A model generated the notes under the pieces. The model was not told where the DNA came from. It worked only from the letters and a program-made list of their open reading frames with translations, and made no database searches. Of a stretch of 8,106 bases of DNA, positions 1 through 6,217 are shown piece by piece. Position 1 is the stretch's first letter, and each line of letters opens with the position of its first letter. Source of the DNA: Chloroflexota bacterium (GTDB lineage Bacteria; Chloroflexota; Anaerolineae; Aggregatilineales; Phototrophicaceae); the NCBI GenBank assembly GCA_023392115.1, contig JAEVZT010000323.1, positions 1 through 8,106 of the forward strand, in the 5' to 3' direction. Position numbers and translations under genes: made by a program.

Positions 1-357
1 ACCTTGCACGAATTCGAAGCGGCGCTGGTCGAATACGCCCTCGGCGGCAGCGCCGATCCCGATGTTTACGCGTTCTGGCATCAAGGGCAGTACCCGGATG
101 GGGAGAATTACGGCGGCGCTGACGACCGCCGCATCAGCGAACTGCTCGAACGCGCGCGCCGCGAGCCTTACGGCATCAACCGCATTCGCGAGTATCATGC
201 GTTTCAGCGGACGTTTGTCGAGCGCGCCATCGCCATCCCGCTGTATTATCCGCTGTTCACCTATGTCACGTCGCAGGCGCTCGACGGCATTCAGCTCGGC
301 TTTCTCGGCACACCTGCCGACCGTTTCCGCACCATCGGCGACTGGGTGATGCAGTAA
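1..357 (+). CDS. ABC transporter substrate-binding protein, family 5 (C-terminal part, 5' end outside window)
   Basis: The frame is open from the first base and ends at TAA 355-357, giving the last 118 residues of a longer protein (family members are usually 500-600 aa). The fragment has the usual tail of SBP_bac_5 (peptide/nickel/oligopeptide-binding) proteins. It shows an acidic ADPDVYAFWHQ stretch, then NYGG, RISELLERARRE, an aromatic FQRTFVERAIAIPLYYPL segment where family members carry the 'PaipLyyp' motif, and a final DRF...GDWVMQ end. By family, such proteins are extracytoplasmic or lipid-anchored and deliver oligopeptides or similar solutes to an ABC permease. The substrate cannot be told from this end. 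No permease gene follows; the next gene runs in the opposite direction, so any permease partners would be upstream of the window. The first in-frame TTG (4-6) is not a real start. Confidence 0.85.
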   Translation, partial: TLHEFEAALVEYALGGSADPDVYAFWHQGQYPDGENYGGADDRRISELLERARREPYGINRIREYHAFQRTFVERAIAIPLYYPLFTYVTSQALDGIQLGFLGTPADRFRTIGDWVMQ

Positions 358-496
358 AGAGTTCACAGTTGACAGTTTACAGCGAGTGCAAGAGCGTTCC
401 TGCTGTCAACTGTAAGCAACGCTAGGTGTATCCTCAGTGAGAGAGCGCCCGTCAACACTCTGACCGTCGACTGTCAACTGTCAACTGTCAACTTCC
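358..496. repeat. Convergent spacer with TGTCAAC-type repeats
   Basis: This 139-bp spacer separates the stop codons of two converging genes. It contains ACAGTTGACAG at 365-375 and its exact reverse complement CTGTCAACTGT at 403-413, an 11-bp inverted repeat with a 27-nt loop. Further on, 471-492 carries the heptamer CTGTCAA three times in tandem, followed by C. A single GTCAAC occurs at 451-456. No T-tract follows the inverted repeat, so it is not a standard intrinsic terminator. I see no gene here. Confidence 0.7.
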
Positions 497-1312
497 TTAC
501 ATTGCCCCTTCGCGTTCAAGGATCTGCCGCAGCAGGTCTTTACGGGCGCTGCCGCCAAGCATTTCCAGCTTGCGCACATCCAGCGGATCGATGACTTCGC
601 GCAGCAAGCGGATCTCTTCGTCGGAGGGCGGCGGGGTTTCATGAACGTCAGGCGCGATCTCCAAGTCAAAGCCGGTCTTCTTGCGAATCTGGTCGATCGT
701 CGCGCCGGGGTGATACGTCACCAGCCGCATGCAGCCGTTCGCCCAATCGAACTGCCCTAAGTCGCTGACAAGGTACTTCGCCCCGCTGCCGCGCTTGCGC
801 TCCGGCACGTGACCCATACCGCTGATGAAATCAACCTGCGGCACGAACGTCACCCGGGAATGGCGCGGCACGTAGAGATAGATGTGATCCGAGTAAGGCG
901 TCACATCGGGGATGCCGCCCGTCCCCGGCAGGCGCATGCGCGGGCGGTGGTAATCCTGACCAAAGGCGACGTTGTTGAAATTGCCGCGCGCGTCGATCTG
1001 CGCCGGGCGGAAGAACTCTTTCGGGTTGAACTTCGGCAGCAGATCGACCGCTGCTGAGACAAACCCGACGTGCATTAGCCCCTTACCGAGCCACATATCC
1101 TCGATTCGCCCGACGCCGAGTGCCGCCCATTCCTGACAGATGCTCTGTCCGATCGCCGAAGCGAAGCGGACGTTCGGCGCGTGGGTTGCCTGCGCGAGGA
1201 TGAAGCCGCTGACGACTAGCGGCGTGTTGATCCCCTGCGCCAGCACTTCGCCATCGACCACTTGACGCGATATACAGGCGCAGATCACCTCGTCGATGGT
1301 GAAATTAGTCAT
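497..1312 (-). CDS. Class I CoA-transferase beta-subunit homologue (GctB/IpdB-like), catalytic Glu apparently absent
   Basis: The protein has 271 aa, the usual length for a glutaconate-CoA-transferase beta subunit or IpdB. Family landmarks in order are a TIDEVICACISRQ amino end, DGEVLAQGINTPL (20-32), HAPNVRF (44-50), IDARGNFNN, a glycine-rich RLPGTGG loop, VDFISGMGH, SDLGQFDW, the pair YHPGAT...TGFDLE, and a terminal REVIDPLDVRKLE. In class I CoA-transferases the beta subunit normally carries a catalytic Glu just after the strand that corresponds to VRF. Here the aligned residues read F-A-S-A-I-G, with Ala51 in that place. IpdB, a CoA-dependent ring-cleaving hydrolase subunit of steroid degradation, also lacks this Glu. 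Hydrolase or lyase-like chemistry on an acyl-CoA is therefore as likely as CoA transfer. The start ATG has GGAG 8 nt upstream and follows directly on the rtcB stop codon. No alpha subunit is next to it. Confidence 0.78.
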   Translation of the reverse strand: MTNFTIDEVICACISRQVVDGEVLAQGINTPLVVSGFILAQATHAPNVRFASAIGQSICQEWAALGVGRIEDMWLGKGLMHVGFVSAAVDLLPKFNPKEFFRPAQIDARGNFNNVAFGQDYHRPRMRLPGTGGIPDVTPYSDHIYLYVPRHSRVTFVPQVDFISGMGHVPERKRGSGAKYLVSDLGQFDWANGCMRLVTYHPGATIDQIRKKTGFDLEIAPDVHETPPPSDEEIRLLREVIDPLDVRKLEMLGGSARKDLLRQILEREGAM

Positions 1313-2572
1313 CTAGTCGACTCCCGCTTCGTCGGACATGCGAACCATGATCGGCGTGAACCTGCCGAGGACGTCGACAAGATCGCGCTGAGCGTCAATC
1401 ACCTCTTCGATAGGCTTGTACGCCTGCGGCGATTCGTCAAGCCCGCCGCCGATTAGAGTCACGCCGCGCTCGCGCAGATAGCGATCGCGCTCCGTCCGCG
1501 TGATCGTCTGGAGCGCCTGCTTGCGGCTCATGGCGCGACCTGCCCCGTGCGCCGCCGATCGGAGCGATTCGAGCAGCCCCCGCCCGCGCACCAGATAGCC
1601 CGGGTCGCCCATCGAGCCGGGGATGATGCCCAGCACGCCGCTACCGGCGGGCGTCGCCCCCTTGCGGTGGACGATCACCTCGCGTTCCGGCTCATAGTAT
1701 CCGGTTGGCGCGGGTACGCGCTCTTTCCACGCGAAATTGTGATGGTTCTCGATCGACACAACCGGCTTGACGCCGATGACTCTGGCGACGCGCTGGTGGA
1801 TGACTTCATGATTGGCGGCGGCAAACCGCCCCGCCAGCTCCATCGACAGCCAGTATTCTTTTCCCTCATGCCAGTCGAGCGACAGCCACGCCAGATGGCG
1901 CAGCTTCGGATCGAGATCTGGGTGCAGCATCATCGCAAGGTTGGAATAGTGATTGGCGATCTTGAAGCCGACGGCGCGCGATCCGCTGTGCGACAGCAGC
2001 GCCAGATAGTCGCCGGAAGCCAAGCCGAGTTCATCATTGTCCTCTGACAGGCTGAACGCGCCCCAGTTGACAAAGTGATTGCCCGAGCCGCTCGTGCCGA
2101 GCTGCTCGTAAGCCGTATCCTTGAGCGAACGGAGCTGCCGCGTTGACTCCCACGCGGGATCGTCAAGCACGTCATGTTCTGCCCGCTGCGTGCCCGTCCA
2201 TTTCGCGCCCGCCCCGAAACGTGTTTGCTCGACAAGCGACTTCCTAAACTGCCCCGCTTTCTGACCAATGACGTCCGGCGACACCGGGTAGATCGACAGG
2301 CGCATTCGGCAGGCGATGTCGACGCCGACGGCGTAGGGGATGACGGCGTTGTCGGTCGCCAACACGCCGCCGATCGGCAGCCCATAGCCGACGTGCGCGT
2401 CGGGCATCAACGCCCCGGCAACGCTAATCGGCAGCCGCATTGCAGCGTCCATTTGACGACGCGCTTCAGGGTCGATGAACGCCTCGCCCCATACATGGTA
2501 CGGCAGCGGTTGTTCTCGAATTTCCTCAAGTGCGTCCACTGGTTTCTTTGCCATTACTCGCTTTATTTCCAT
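1313..2572 (-). CDS. rtcB: RtcB-family RNA ligase (3'-phosphate/5'-OH joining)
   Basis: The 419-aa protein carries the complete RtcB signature. RtcB proteins join RNA 2',3'-cyclic phosphate or 3'-phosphate ends to 5'-OH ends, using GTP and Mn2+, in tRNA splicing or RNA repair. Visible landmarks are MPDAHVGYGLPIGGV (56-70), GVDIACRM with metal ligands Asp85 and Cys88, GSGNHFVNWG with Asn165/His166, LSHSGSR with His195, IENHHN with His277/278, HRKGATPAG (302-310), PGSMGDPGYLVRG (318-330) and SAAHGAGR. His342 in the last motif matches the histidine that is guanylylated in characterised members. All expected ligands are present, so an active enzyme is likely. A second in-frame ATG at codon 7 (2552-2554) is also possible, because neither start has a strong Shine-Dalgarno. 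No archease or RtcA gene is adjacent. The gene is transcribed away from the fasciclin gene and leads into the CoA-transferase-like gene. Confidence 0.95.
   Translation of the reverse strand: MEIKRVMAKKPVDALEEIREQPLPYHVWGEAFIDPEARRQMDAAMRLPISVAGALMPDAHVGYGLPIGGVLATDNAVIPYAVGVDIACRMRLSIYPVSPDVIGQKAGQFRKSLVEQTRFGAGAKWTGTQRAEHDVLDDPAWESTRQLRSLKDTAYEQLGTSGSGNHFVNWGAFSLSEDNDELGLASGDYLALLSHSGSRAVGFKIANHYSNLAMMLHPDLDPKLRHLAWLSLDWHEGKEYWLSMELAGRFAAANHEVIHQRVARVIGVKPVVSIENHHNFAWKERVPAPTGYYEPEREVIVHRKGATPAGSGVLGIIPGSMGDPGYLVRGRGLLESLRSAAHGAGRAMSRKQALQTITRTERDRYLRERGVTLIGGGLDESPQAYKPIEEVIDAQRDLVDVLGRFTPIMVRMSDEAGVD
1321..1325 (-). promoter_or_regulatory. Ribosome binding site of the CoA-transferase-like gene
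   Basis: The minus strand reads GGGAG, 8 nt before the ATG at 1312. It lies inside the last codons of rtcB, so the downstream gene is set up for translation from the same mRNA. It supports the ATG at 1312 as the true start. Confidence 0.6.
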
Positions 2573-2759
2573 GCTTAGTGTCCGTAGACGGGCTAGTGTA
2601 CAACGTTGCGGGCTGAAACTGGAGATGAAATCGAGGGAATTCGGATGAATTAGCGTTGCGAATGTATTATTTTCATCTTCTGCTCACCATGCGCTTTATT
2701 TCTTTTTATATTATACGACTAGTCTCAACGGGTCATAAAGTGAGTTGAGGAGAGTGGCT
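2573..2759. promoter_or_regulatory. Divergent intergenic region between rtcB and the first fasciclin gene
   Basis: This is 187 bp between two divergent starts, and its right half is AT-rich. At 2707-2716 the sequence TATATTATAC reads as a possible -10 on both strands: TATTAT (2709-2714) rightward and a perfect TATAAT (plus positions 2710-2715) leftward toward rtcB. Neither has a good -35; the leftward one has TTATGA 17 bp upstream. Other small structures are the inverted repeat AATTC-ggat-GAATT (2638-2651) and the word CGTTGCG at 2604-2610 and again exactly 50 bp later at 2654-2660. No ORF or RNA gene is evident. Confidence 0.45.
2747..2752 (+). promoter_or_regulatory. Ribosome binding site of the first DUF4397-fasciclin gene
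   Basis: GAGGAG lies 7 nt before the ATG at 2760. This decides the start: an in-frame TTG at 2745 and GTG at 2754 overlap or adjoin this site and would put charged residues ahead of a well-formed signal peptide. Confidence 0.8.
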
Positions 2760-4049
2760 ATGCGTAAATTAAGCCTCTTGCTGCTGGTGTCGCTGTCGTT
2801 GCTGGCGATCCCGCTCTTGGCACAGGAGACAACCCCCGAACCGACTGTCGAAGTCCAGCCGACGGCTGAAACGGCTGTTGAAGCGACTGCCGAAGCGACC
2901 GCTGAAGCGACAGCAGCGCCGGTCAATGTGCCAACAGCGCACATTCGTATCGCGCACCTATCGCCCGACACGCCGCCAGTTCAGACATTTATCGACGGCG
3001 CGCCGAGCGGTATTCAGGTCGTGACATTTGGCGACGTGACCGGCTGGGTCGAAGTGCCGGTTGGCTCGTACAGCATCGCGCTCGTGCCCGTCGACGAGTC
3101 GATTGACGCTGCCGTGTTTAGCGCCGATCTGAGTTTCGCCAATAATGCGTGGGTCACGCTGGCGGCAACCGGCTCGTTCGAGGGCGGATCGCTGGCAGTA
3201 CAGGTGATCGCCGAGAACTATACCGGACGTATTCCGCTTAATCAGGCGCGTTTGACGATCGTCCATGCGGTCGAGGGCGCTCCGGCGGTCGATGTACGCC
3301 TCGACGACGGCACGATTCCGGTACAGGGTCTGGAATACACCGGCGTTTTCCGCACTGACGTTGACGCCGCGTCCTATGACATTCAGGTGGTCGCTTCGGG
3401 CACGGATGATGTGCTGCTCGATCTCTCCGGGACGGAGTTCGAAGCGGGAACGTTCTATTTCATTGCCGTGACCGGCTCTGCTGACAGCCCCGAAGTCGTG
3501 ATTTCAAGCGTTCAGGGCGCACAGGTCGCGCCGTTCCTTGACTCGGCTGCTGGCACGATCGCCGAGATTTTCGCAAGCGACCCGAATTTCAGCCGCCTGA
3601 ATGACGCGCTGGAAGCTGCTGGGCTGGCAGACACGTTTGACGGCGAAGGTCCGTTCACGGTCTTCGCCCCGGTCAATGGCGCTTTCTCTGCCTTCTCGGA
3701 TGAAGACCTGAACGCGCTGCTCGGCGATACGGCGGCGCTCAGCGAACTGTTGAGCTACCACGTGGTCGAAGGGCTGCTGACGAGCGAAGGCATCCAGAGC
3801 GGCGGGACGCTGACGACGCTTCAGGGTGCGGACGTGACCGTATCGGTCAGCGGGACGAGCATCCTTGTCAACGACTCGGCGCAGATCATCATCGTCGACA
3901 TGCCCGCCTCGAATGGTGTGATCCACGCCATCAACGCGGTGCTCATGCCGCCGAGTACTGACGCCGCTGACGGGGGCGAAGGCGCTGGCGACACCAGTGA
4001 AACTGAAGCTGAGCCCGAAGCCACCGCCGAAGCCACAACCGCTCCGTAA
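2760..4049 (+). CDS. Secreted DUF4397 + fasciclin (FAS1) domain protein, paralogue 1
   Basis: The 429-aa product begins MRKLSLLLL, a Sec signal peptide with cleavage probably after Ala21 (PLLA/QE). Residues 24-58 form a Thr/Pro/Glu/Ala linker with three EATA units. A DUF4397-like region follows from about 60 to 250. It has two similar halves, each opening with an Ile/Leu-x-Ile-x-His strand: HIRIAHLSPDTPPVQTFIDG near 61-80 and RLTIVHAVEGAPAVDVRLDDG near 164-184. A FAS1 domain spans about 265-398, with the H1 box PFTVFAPVNGAF, a central YHVVEG, and the H2 box NGVIHAINAVLM. The last ~30 residues are again acidic and Ala/Thr-rich, with no transmembrane anchor or LPXTG motif. FAS1 domains usually act in adhesion or extracellular matrix; the exact partner is unknown. 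A strong terminator follows at 4078-4109. The gene 4974-6197 has the same architecture. Confidence 0.9.
   Translation: MRKLSLLLLVSLSLLAIPLLAQETTPEPTVEVQPTAETAVEATAEATAEATAAPVNVPTAHIRIAHLSPDTPPVQTFIDGAPSGIQVVTFGDVTGWVEVPVGSYSIALVPVDESIDAAVFSADLSFANNAWVTLAATGSFEGGSLAVQVIAENYTGRIPLNQARLTIVHAVEGAPAVDVRLDDGTIPVQGLEYTGVFRTDVDAASYDIQVVASGTDDVLLDLSGTEFEAGTFYFIAVTGSADSPEVVISSVQGAQVAPFLDSAAGTIAEIFASDPNFSRLNDALEAAGLADTFDGEGPFTVFAPVNGAFSAFSDEDLNALLGDTAALSELLSYHVVEGLLTSEGIQSGGTLTTLQGADVTVSVSGTSILVNDSAQIIIVDMPASNGVIHAINAVLMPPSTDAADGGEGAGDTSETEAEPEATAEATTAP
2880..2915 (+). repeat. Three tandem 12-bp units coding EATA within the linker
   Basis: Units of the form GAAGCGACNGCN start at 2880, 2892 and 2904 and encode Glu-Ala-Thr-Ala. 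They differ only at third codon positions (TGCC, CGCT, AGCA). Glu-Ala-Thr units also occur at the C-terminus of this protein and in the linkers of the paralogue, which suggests an expandable spacer module. Confidence 0.75.
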
Positions 4050-4077
4050 CCGTTTTCCGTTTCTACGGCGAGAATTG

Positions 4078-4116
4078 AAAACAAGGTCGGATGATGCCGA
4101 CCTTGTTTTTTGTTTT
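4078..4116 (+). terminator. Intrinsic terminator after the first fasciclin gene
   Basis: AAAACAAGGTCGG (4078-4090) pairs perfectly with CCGACCTTGTTTT (4097-4109) across an ATGATG loop. This 13-bp stem is followed by a T-rich tract to 4116. It begins 28 nt after the stop codon at 4047-4049. The upstream A-run also makes it able to work in the reverse direction, although no minus-strand gene ends here. Confidence 0.9.
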
Positions 4117-4121
4117 CGCGC

Positions 4122-4127
4122 TATACT
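4122..4127 (+). promoter_or_regulatory. Candidate -10 box of the TauE/SafE gene
   Basis: TATACT lies 7 nt before the A of the ATG at 4135, which would place transcription start at or next to the start codon. The expected -35 place (around 4099-4104, GACCTT) is a poor match and falls inside the right arm of the preceding terminator. Transcription would therefore give a leaderless or nearly leaderless mRNA, consistent with the absence of any Shine-Dalgarno upstream of 4135. Confidence 0.5.
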
Positions 4128-4134
4128 CATCTGC

Positions 4135-4866
4135 ATGTCCCCCACCTACTACATCATCCTCATCCTCGTGAGCCTGATCATCGGACTGTCGAAAGGCGGT
4201 ATGGGCGCGGTACTCGTCGTGCTGGCAACGCCGCTGCTCAGTCAGGTGATGCCCGTGCCGAGCGCCATCAGCCTGACGCTGCCCCTGCTGCTGATCGCCG
4301 ATGTCGTCGCCCTGTGGATGTATCGCGGCACATGGAGCATGTATTACGTCAAGCTGCTGCTGCCGTTCGCTGTGGTCGGCATCATCGCCGGGACGTACCT
4401 GCTGGCGACGCTGCCGAACGACATCCTCAAGGTGATTCTCGCCAGCTTCTCGCTGACGTTCGTCGCCTACAAGGTGTTTGGCGACCGCCTTCTCAACGCG
4501 CGCTACCAGCCGCGCGAGTGGCATGGGTATCTGGCGGGCGGCGCGTCAGGACTCGGCTCGGCGCTGGCGAATACCGGCGCGCCGCCCTTCACCGCCTACA
4601 TGCTGCTGCAAGAGGTGTCGCCGCAGGTTTTTGTGGGCACGATGACCCTGTTCTTCGCCATCGTCAACCTGCTCAAGGTGCCGGGGCTGATGCTGACCGG
4701 CTTGATGGACTTTCAACAGGTGCTCGGCGTGCTGTGGGTCGTGCCCGTGATCCTGTTCGGCGTCTGGCTCGGTCGCTGGATCATTCGCCGCATCAACCAG
4801 ACGGCGTTCGAGCGCTTCATGCTCGTCGTGCTGGTGATTGCCGCCATCGTCTTGCTCGTCAACTAG
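4135..4866 (+). CDS. TauE/SafE (TSUP) family membrane transporter
   Basis: The 243-aa protein is almost wholly hydrophobic, with about eight predicted membrane segments (roughly residues 4-18, 24-36, 44-62, 70-92, 97-115, 132-180 as one or two re-entrant or spanning segments, 196-213 and 226-242). Two family landmarks are visible: GLSKGGMG at 17-24 near the amino end and NTGAPPFTAYMLL at 146-158 opening the second half, the usual twofold repeat of TSUP proteins. Family members export or import sulfite, sulfoacetate, taurine-derived or other organic anions; the substrate here is unknown. The length is normal for the family. The frame stays open upstream to 3997, but that extension crosses the terminator at 4078-4109 and overlaps the end of the fasciclin gene, so the ATG at 4135 is preferred. 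No sulfur-metabolism gene is nearby. Confidence 0.88.
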   Translation: MSPTYYIILILVSLIIGLSKGGMGAVLVVLATPLLSQVMPVPSAISLTLPLLLIADVVALWMYRGTWSMYYVKLLLPFAVVGIIAGTYLLATLPNDILKVILASFSLTFVAYKVFGDRLLNARYQPREWHGYLAGGASGLGSALANTGAPPFTAYMLLQEVSPQVFVGTMTLFFAIVNLLKVPGLMLTGLMDFQQVLGVLWVVPVILFGVWLGRWIIRRINQTAFERFMLVVLVIAAIVLLVN

Positions 4867-4904
4867 TTCCGCTTTCGCCCCCCAGCTTTTTCATCTTCCG
4901 TTCA

Positions 4905-4932
4905 TTGCAACAATTTCATTTGCAGCTATAAT
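4905..4932 (+). promoter_or_regulatory. Sigma-70-type promoter of the second fasciclin gene
   Basis: A perfect -10 TATAAT (4927-4932) is preceded, after a 16-bp spacer, by TTGCAA (4905-4910), which matches four of six positions of the -35 consensus. The predicted transcription start is near 4939, giving a leader of about 35 nt. It lies in the 107-bp gap after the transporter stop codon, so this gene can be expressed independently. No terminator is obvious between the transporter and this promoter. Confidence 0.7.
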
Positions 4933-4961
4933 AACATTCGGTATTTCGAAACATTTGTCGT

Positions 4962-4967
4962 AAGGAG
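4962..4967 (+). promoter_or_regulatory. Ribosome binding site deciding between two adjacent ATG codons
   Basis: AAGGAG is 3 nt from the ATG at 4971 and 6 nt from the ATG at 4974. The second spacing is the usual one. It also gives an amino end (MRRILVL) that matches the paralogue (MRKLSLL), so 4974 is preferred. Confidence 0.7.
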
Positions 4968-4973
4968 TAGATG

Positions 4974-6197
4974 ATGCGTAGAATTCTCGTGTTGTGCCTG
5001 TTCCTGCTCTTGGCGATGGCGCTTACTGTTTCGGCGCAGGAAGCAACGCCCGAACCGACAGCGGAAACCGGCATGGAAGGAGAAGCACCGGCTGAAGCGA
5101 CGCCAAGCGCGGACGCCGACAACAACGCGCACGTGCGCTTCGCCAACTTCTCGCCCGACGGCGGCGCGATCCAGATTGCCCTCAATGGCGAACTGAGTGA
5201 AGACGTTGGAGCGCTCGAATACCCGTCCATGTCGGAGTGGGTGACGATTCCGGTGGGAACGGTTTCGATCTCGATCGTTGGTGAAGGCGCGACCGCCGAC
5301 GCGCCGACGCTCGGTCCGGCTGATCTCAGCGTGAGCGGCGGCACATGGCAGACGATCGCCGTCGTCGGCTCGGGAGCAAACGCGACGATCAACGCGATCG
5401 CGATTCAAGAAGCGTATGATGAACTGCTGCCCGGCACCGGCGGTTTGACGTTCCTGCACGCTGCCGAAGGCGTGCCGCCCGTCAACCTGCACCGTGACGA
5501 TGTGGTCTACTTCGCGCAGCTTTCGTATCCGAGCCTCGAAGGCGGGACGAGTTACTCCACCCTGCCGGAGGATTCGGGCGTGCATAACTTCAGCGTGACT
5601 CCGGTCGAAGACCCGGAGGCGATTCTTGCGGAAGCGGCTGAATATGAAGTGCCGGAAAATGCGTACCTGTTCTTGGCGCTGATCGGGACGGAGGGTAATA
5701 CCGAGCTGTTTGCGCACGTCACCGATCGTTCGGCGGTCGAAATCGCGCTCGGCAACCTGCCCGAACCGGGGATGCTCGTCGACGCGCTCAACGCCAACGA
5801 AAACCTGACCGGGCTCGGGGCTGCGCTCCAGTCAAGCGATCTGGCGGCGACGCTCGGCGGCGAGCAGGCATACACGATCTTCGCCCCGGCGAACTTCGTC
5901 CTCGACAACGCGGCTTCCGGTGAAGTGACCGACGATGTTCTGCAAGCGCACATCGTCGAGGGCAAGTTCACCTCGCGCGATATCCTCAATCAGGGGACGC
6001 TGACCTCGCTGGCAGGTACGCCGCTTGAAGTGACCGTACAGGGCAACAACATCTACGTCAACGGCGTGCAGGTGATCGACGTGAACATCCCGGCGACCAA
6101 CGGCGTGATCCACATGGTGAACGGGCTGGTGACGACCGGCGGCGCGGCAGGCGAAACAGGGGCTGAAGCGACCGCCGAAGCAACTCAGGCGCAGTAA
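4974..6197 (+). CDS. Secreted DUF4397 + fasciclin (FAS1) domain protein, paralogue 2
   Basis: The 407-aa product starts with the signal peptide MRRILVLCLFLLLAMALTVSA, probably cut after Ala21 (VSA/QE). An Ala/Pro/Thr/Glu linker (about 23-49) leads into a DUF4397-like region, with HVRFANFSPDGGAIQIALNG as its first strand unit and GLTFLHAAEGVPPVNLHRDD as the second. A FAS1 domain covers roughly 265-388, with H1 box AYTIFAPANFVLD, central AHIVEGKFTS, and H2 box TNGVIHMVNGLV. It ends in an EATAEAT tail. Order and boundaries match the protein at 2760-4049 closely, so the two are paralogues, although the sequences have diverged well. The FAS1 domain here is slightly shorter between the H1 box and the central helix. 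Its role is presumably extracytoplasmic adhesion or matrix interaction. An ATG one codon upstream (4971) is the alternative start. Confidence 0.9.
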   Translation: MRRILVLCLFLLLAMALTVSAQEATPEPTAETGMEGEAPAEATPSADADNNAHVRFANFSPDGGAIQIALNGELSEDVGALEYPSMSEWVTIPVGTVSISIVGEGATADAPTLGPADLSVSGGTWQTIAVVGSGANATINAIAIQEAYDELLPGTGGLTFLHAAEGVPPVNLHRDDVVYFAQLSYPSLEGGTSYSTLPEDSGVHNFSVTPVEDPEAILAEAAEYEVPENAYLFLALIGTEGNTELFAHVTDRSAVEIALGNLPEPGMLVDALNANENLTGLGAALQSSDLAATLGGEQAYTIFAPANFVLDNAASGEVTDDVLQAHIVEGKFTSRDILNQGTLTSLAGTPLEVTVQGNNIYVNGVQVIDVNIPATNGVIHMVNGLVTTGGAAGETGAEATAEATQAQ

Positions 6198-6217
6198 GCG
6201 CGATCTATTCGATCGTC

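Noticed and set aside
471..492. Short CRISPR-like or direct-repeat array
   Set aside because: Units are only 7 bp with no spacers, and no cas gene is present.
3997..4134. A 46-residue N-terminal extension of the transporter
   Set aside because: It overlaps the fasciclin 3' end, crosses a perfect terminator hairpin and adds Pro/Lys-rich sequence ahead of a normal-length family member.
3504..4145. A 213-codon open frame on the minus strand
   Set aside because: It lies opposite the FAS1 domain of a clear gene, spans the terminator at 4078-4109, is Arg-rich and shows no recognisable domain. It is a shadow of high-GC coding sequence.
4110..4931. A 273-codon plus-strand frame overlapping the transporter
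   Set aside because: It is an Arg/Ala/His-rich out-of-frame translation of the TauE/SafE gene with no motif; the transporter frame has family motifs and membrane segments.
4926..5717. A 263-codon minus-strand frame under the second fasciclin gene
   Set aside because: Composition is Arg-rich and domain-free, and it covers the promoter and RBS of the plus-strand gene.
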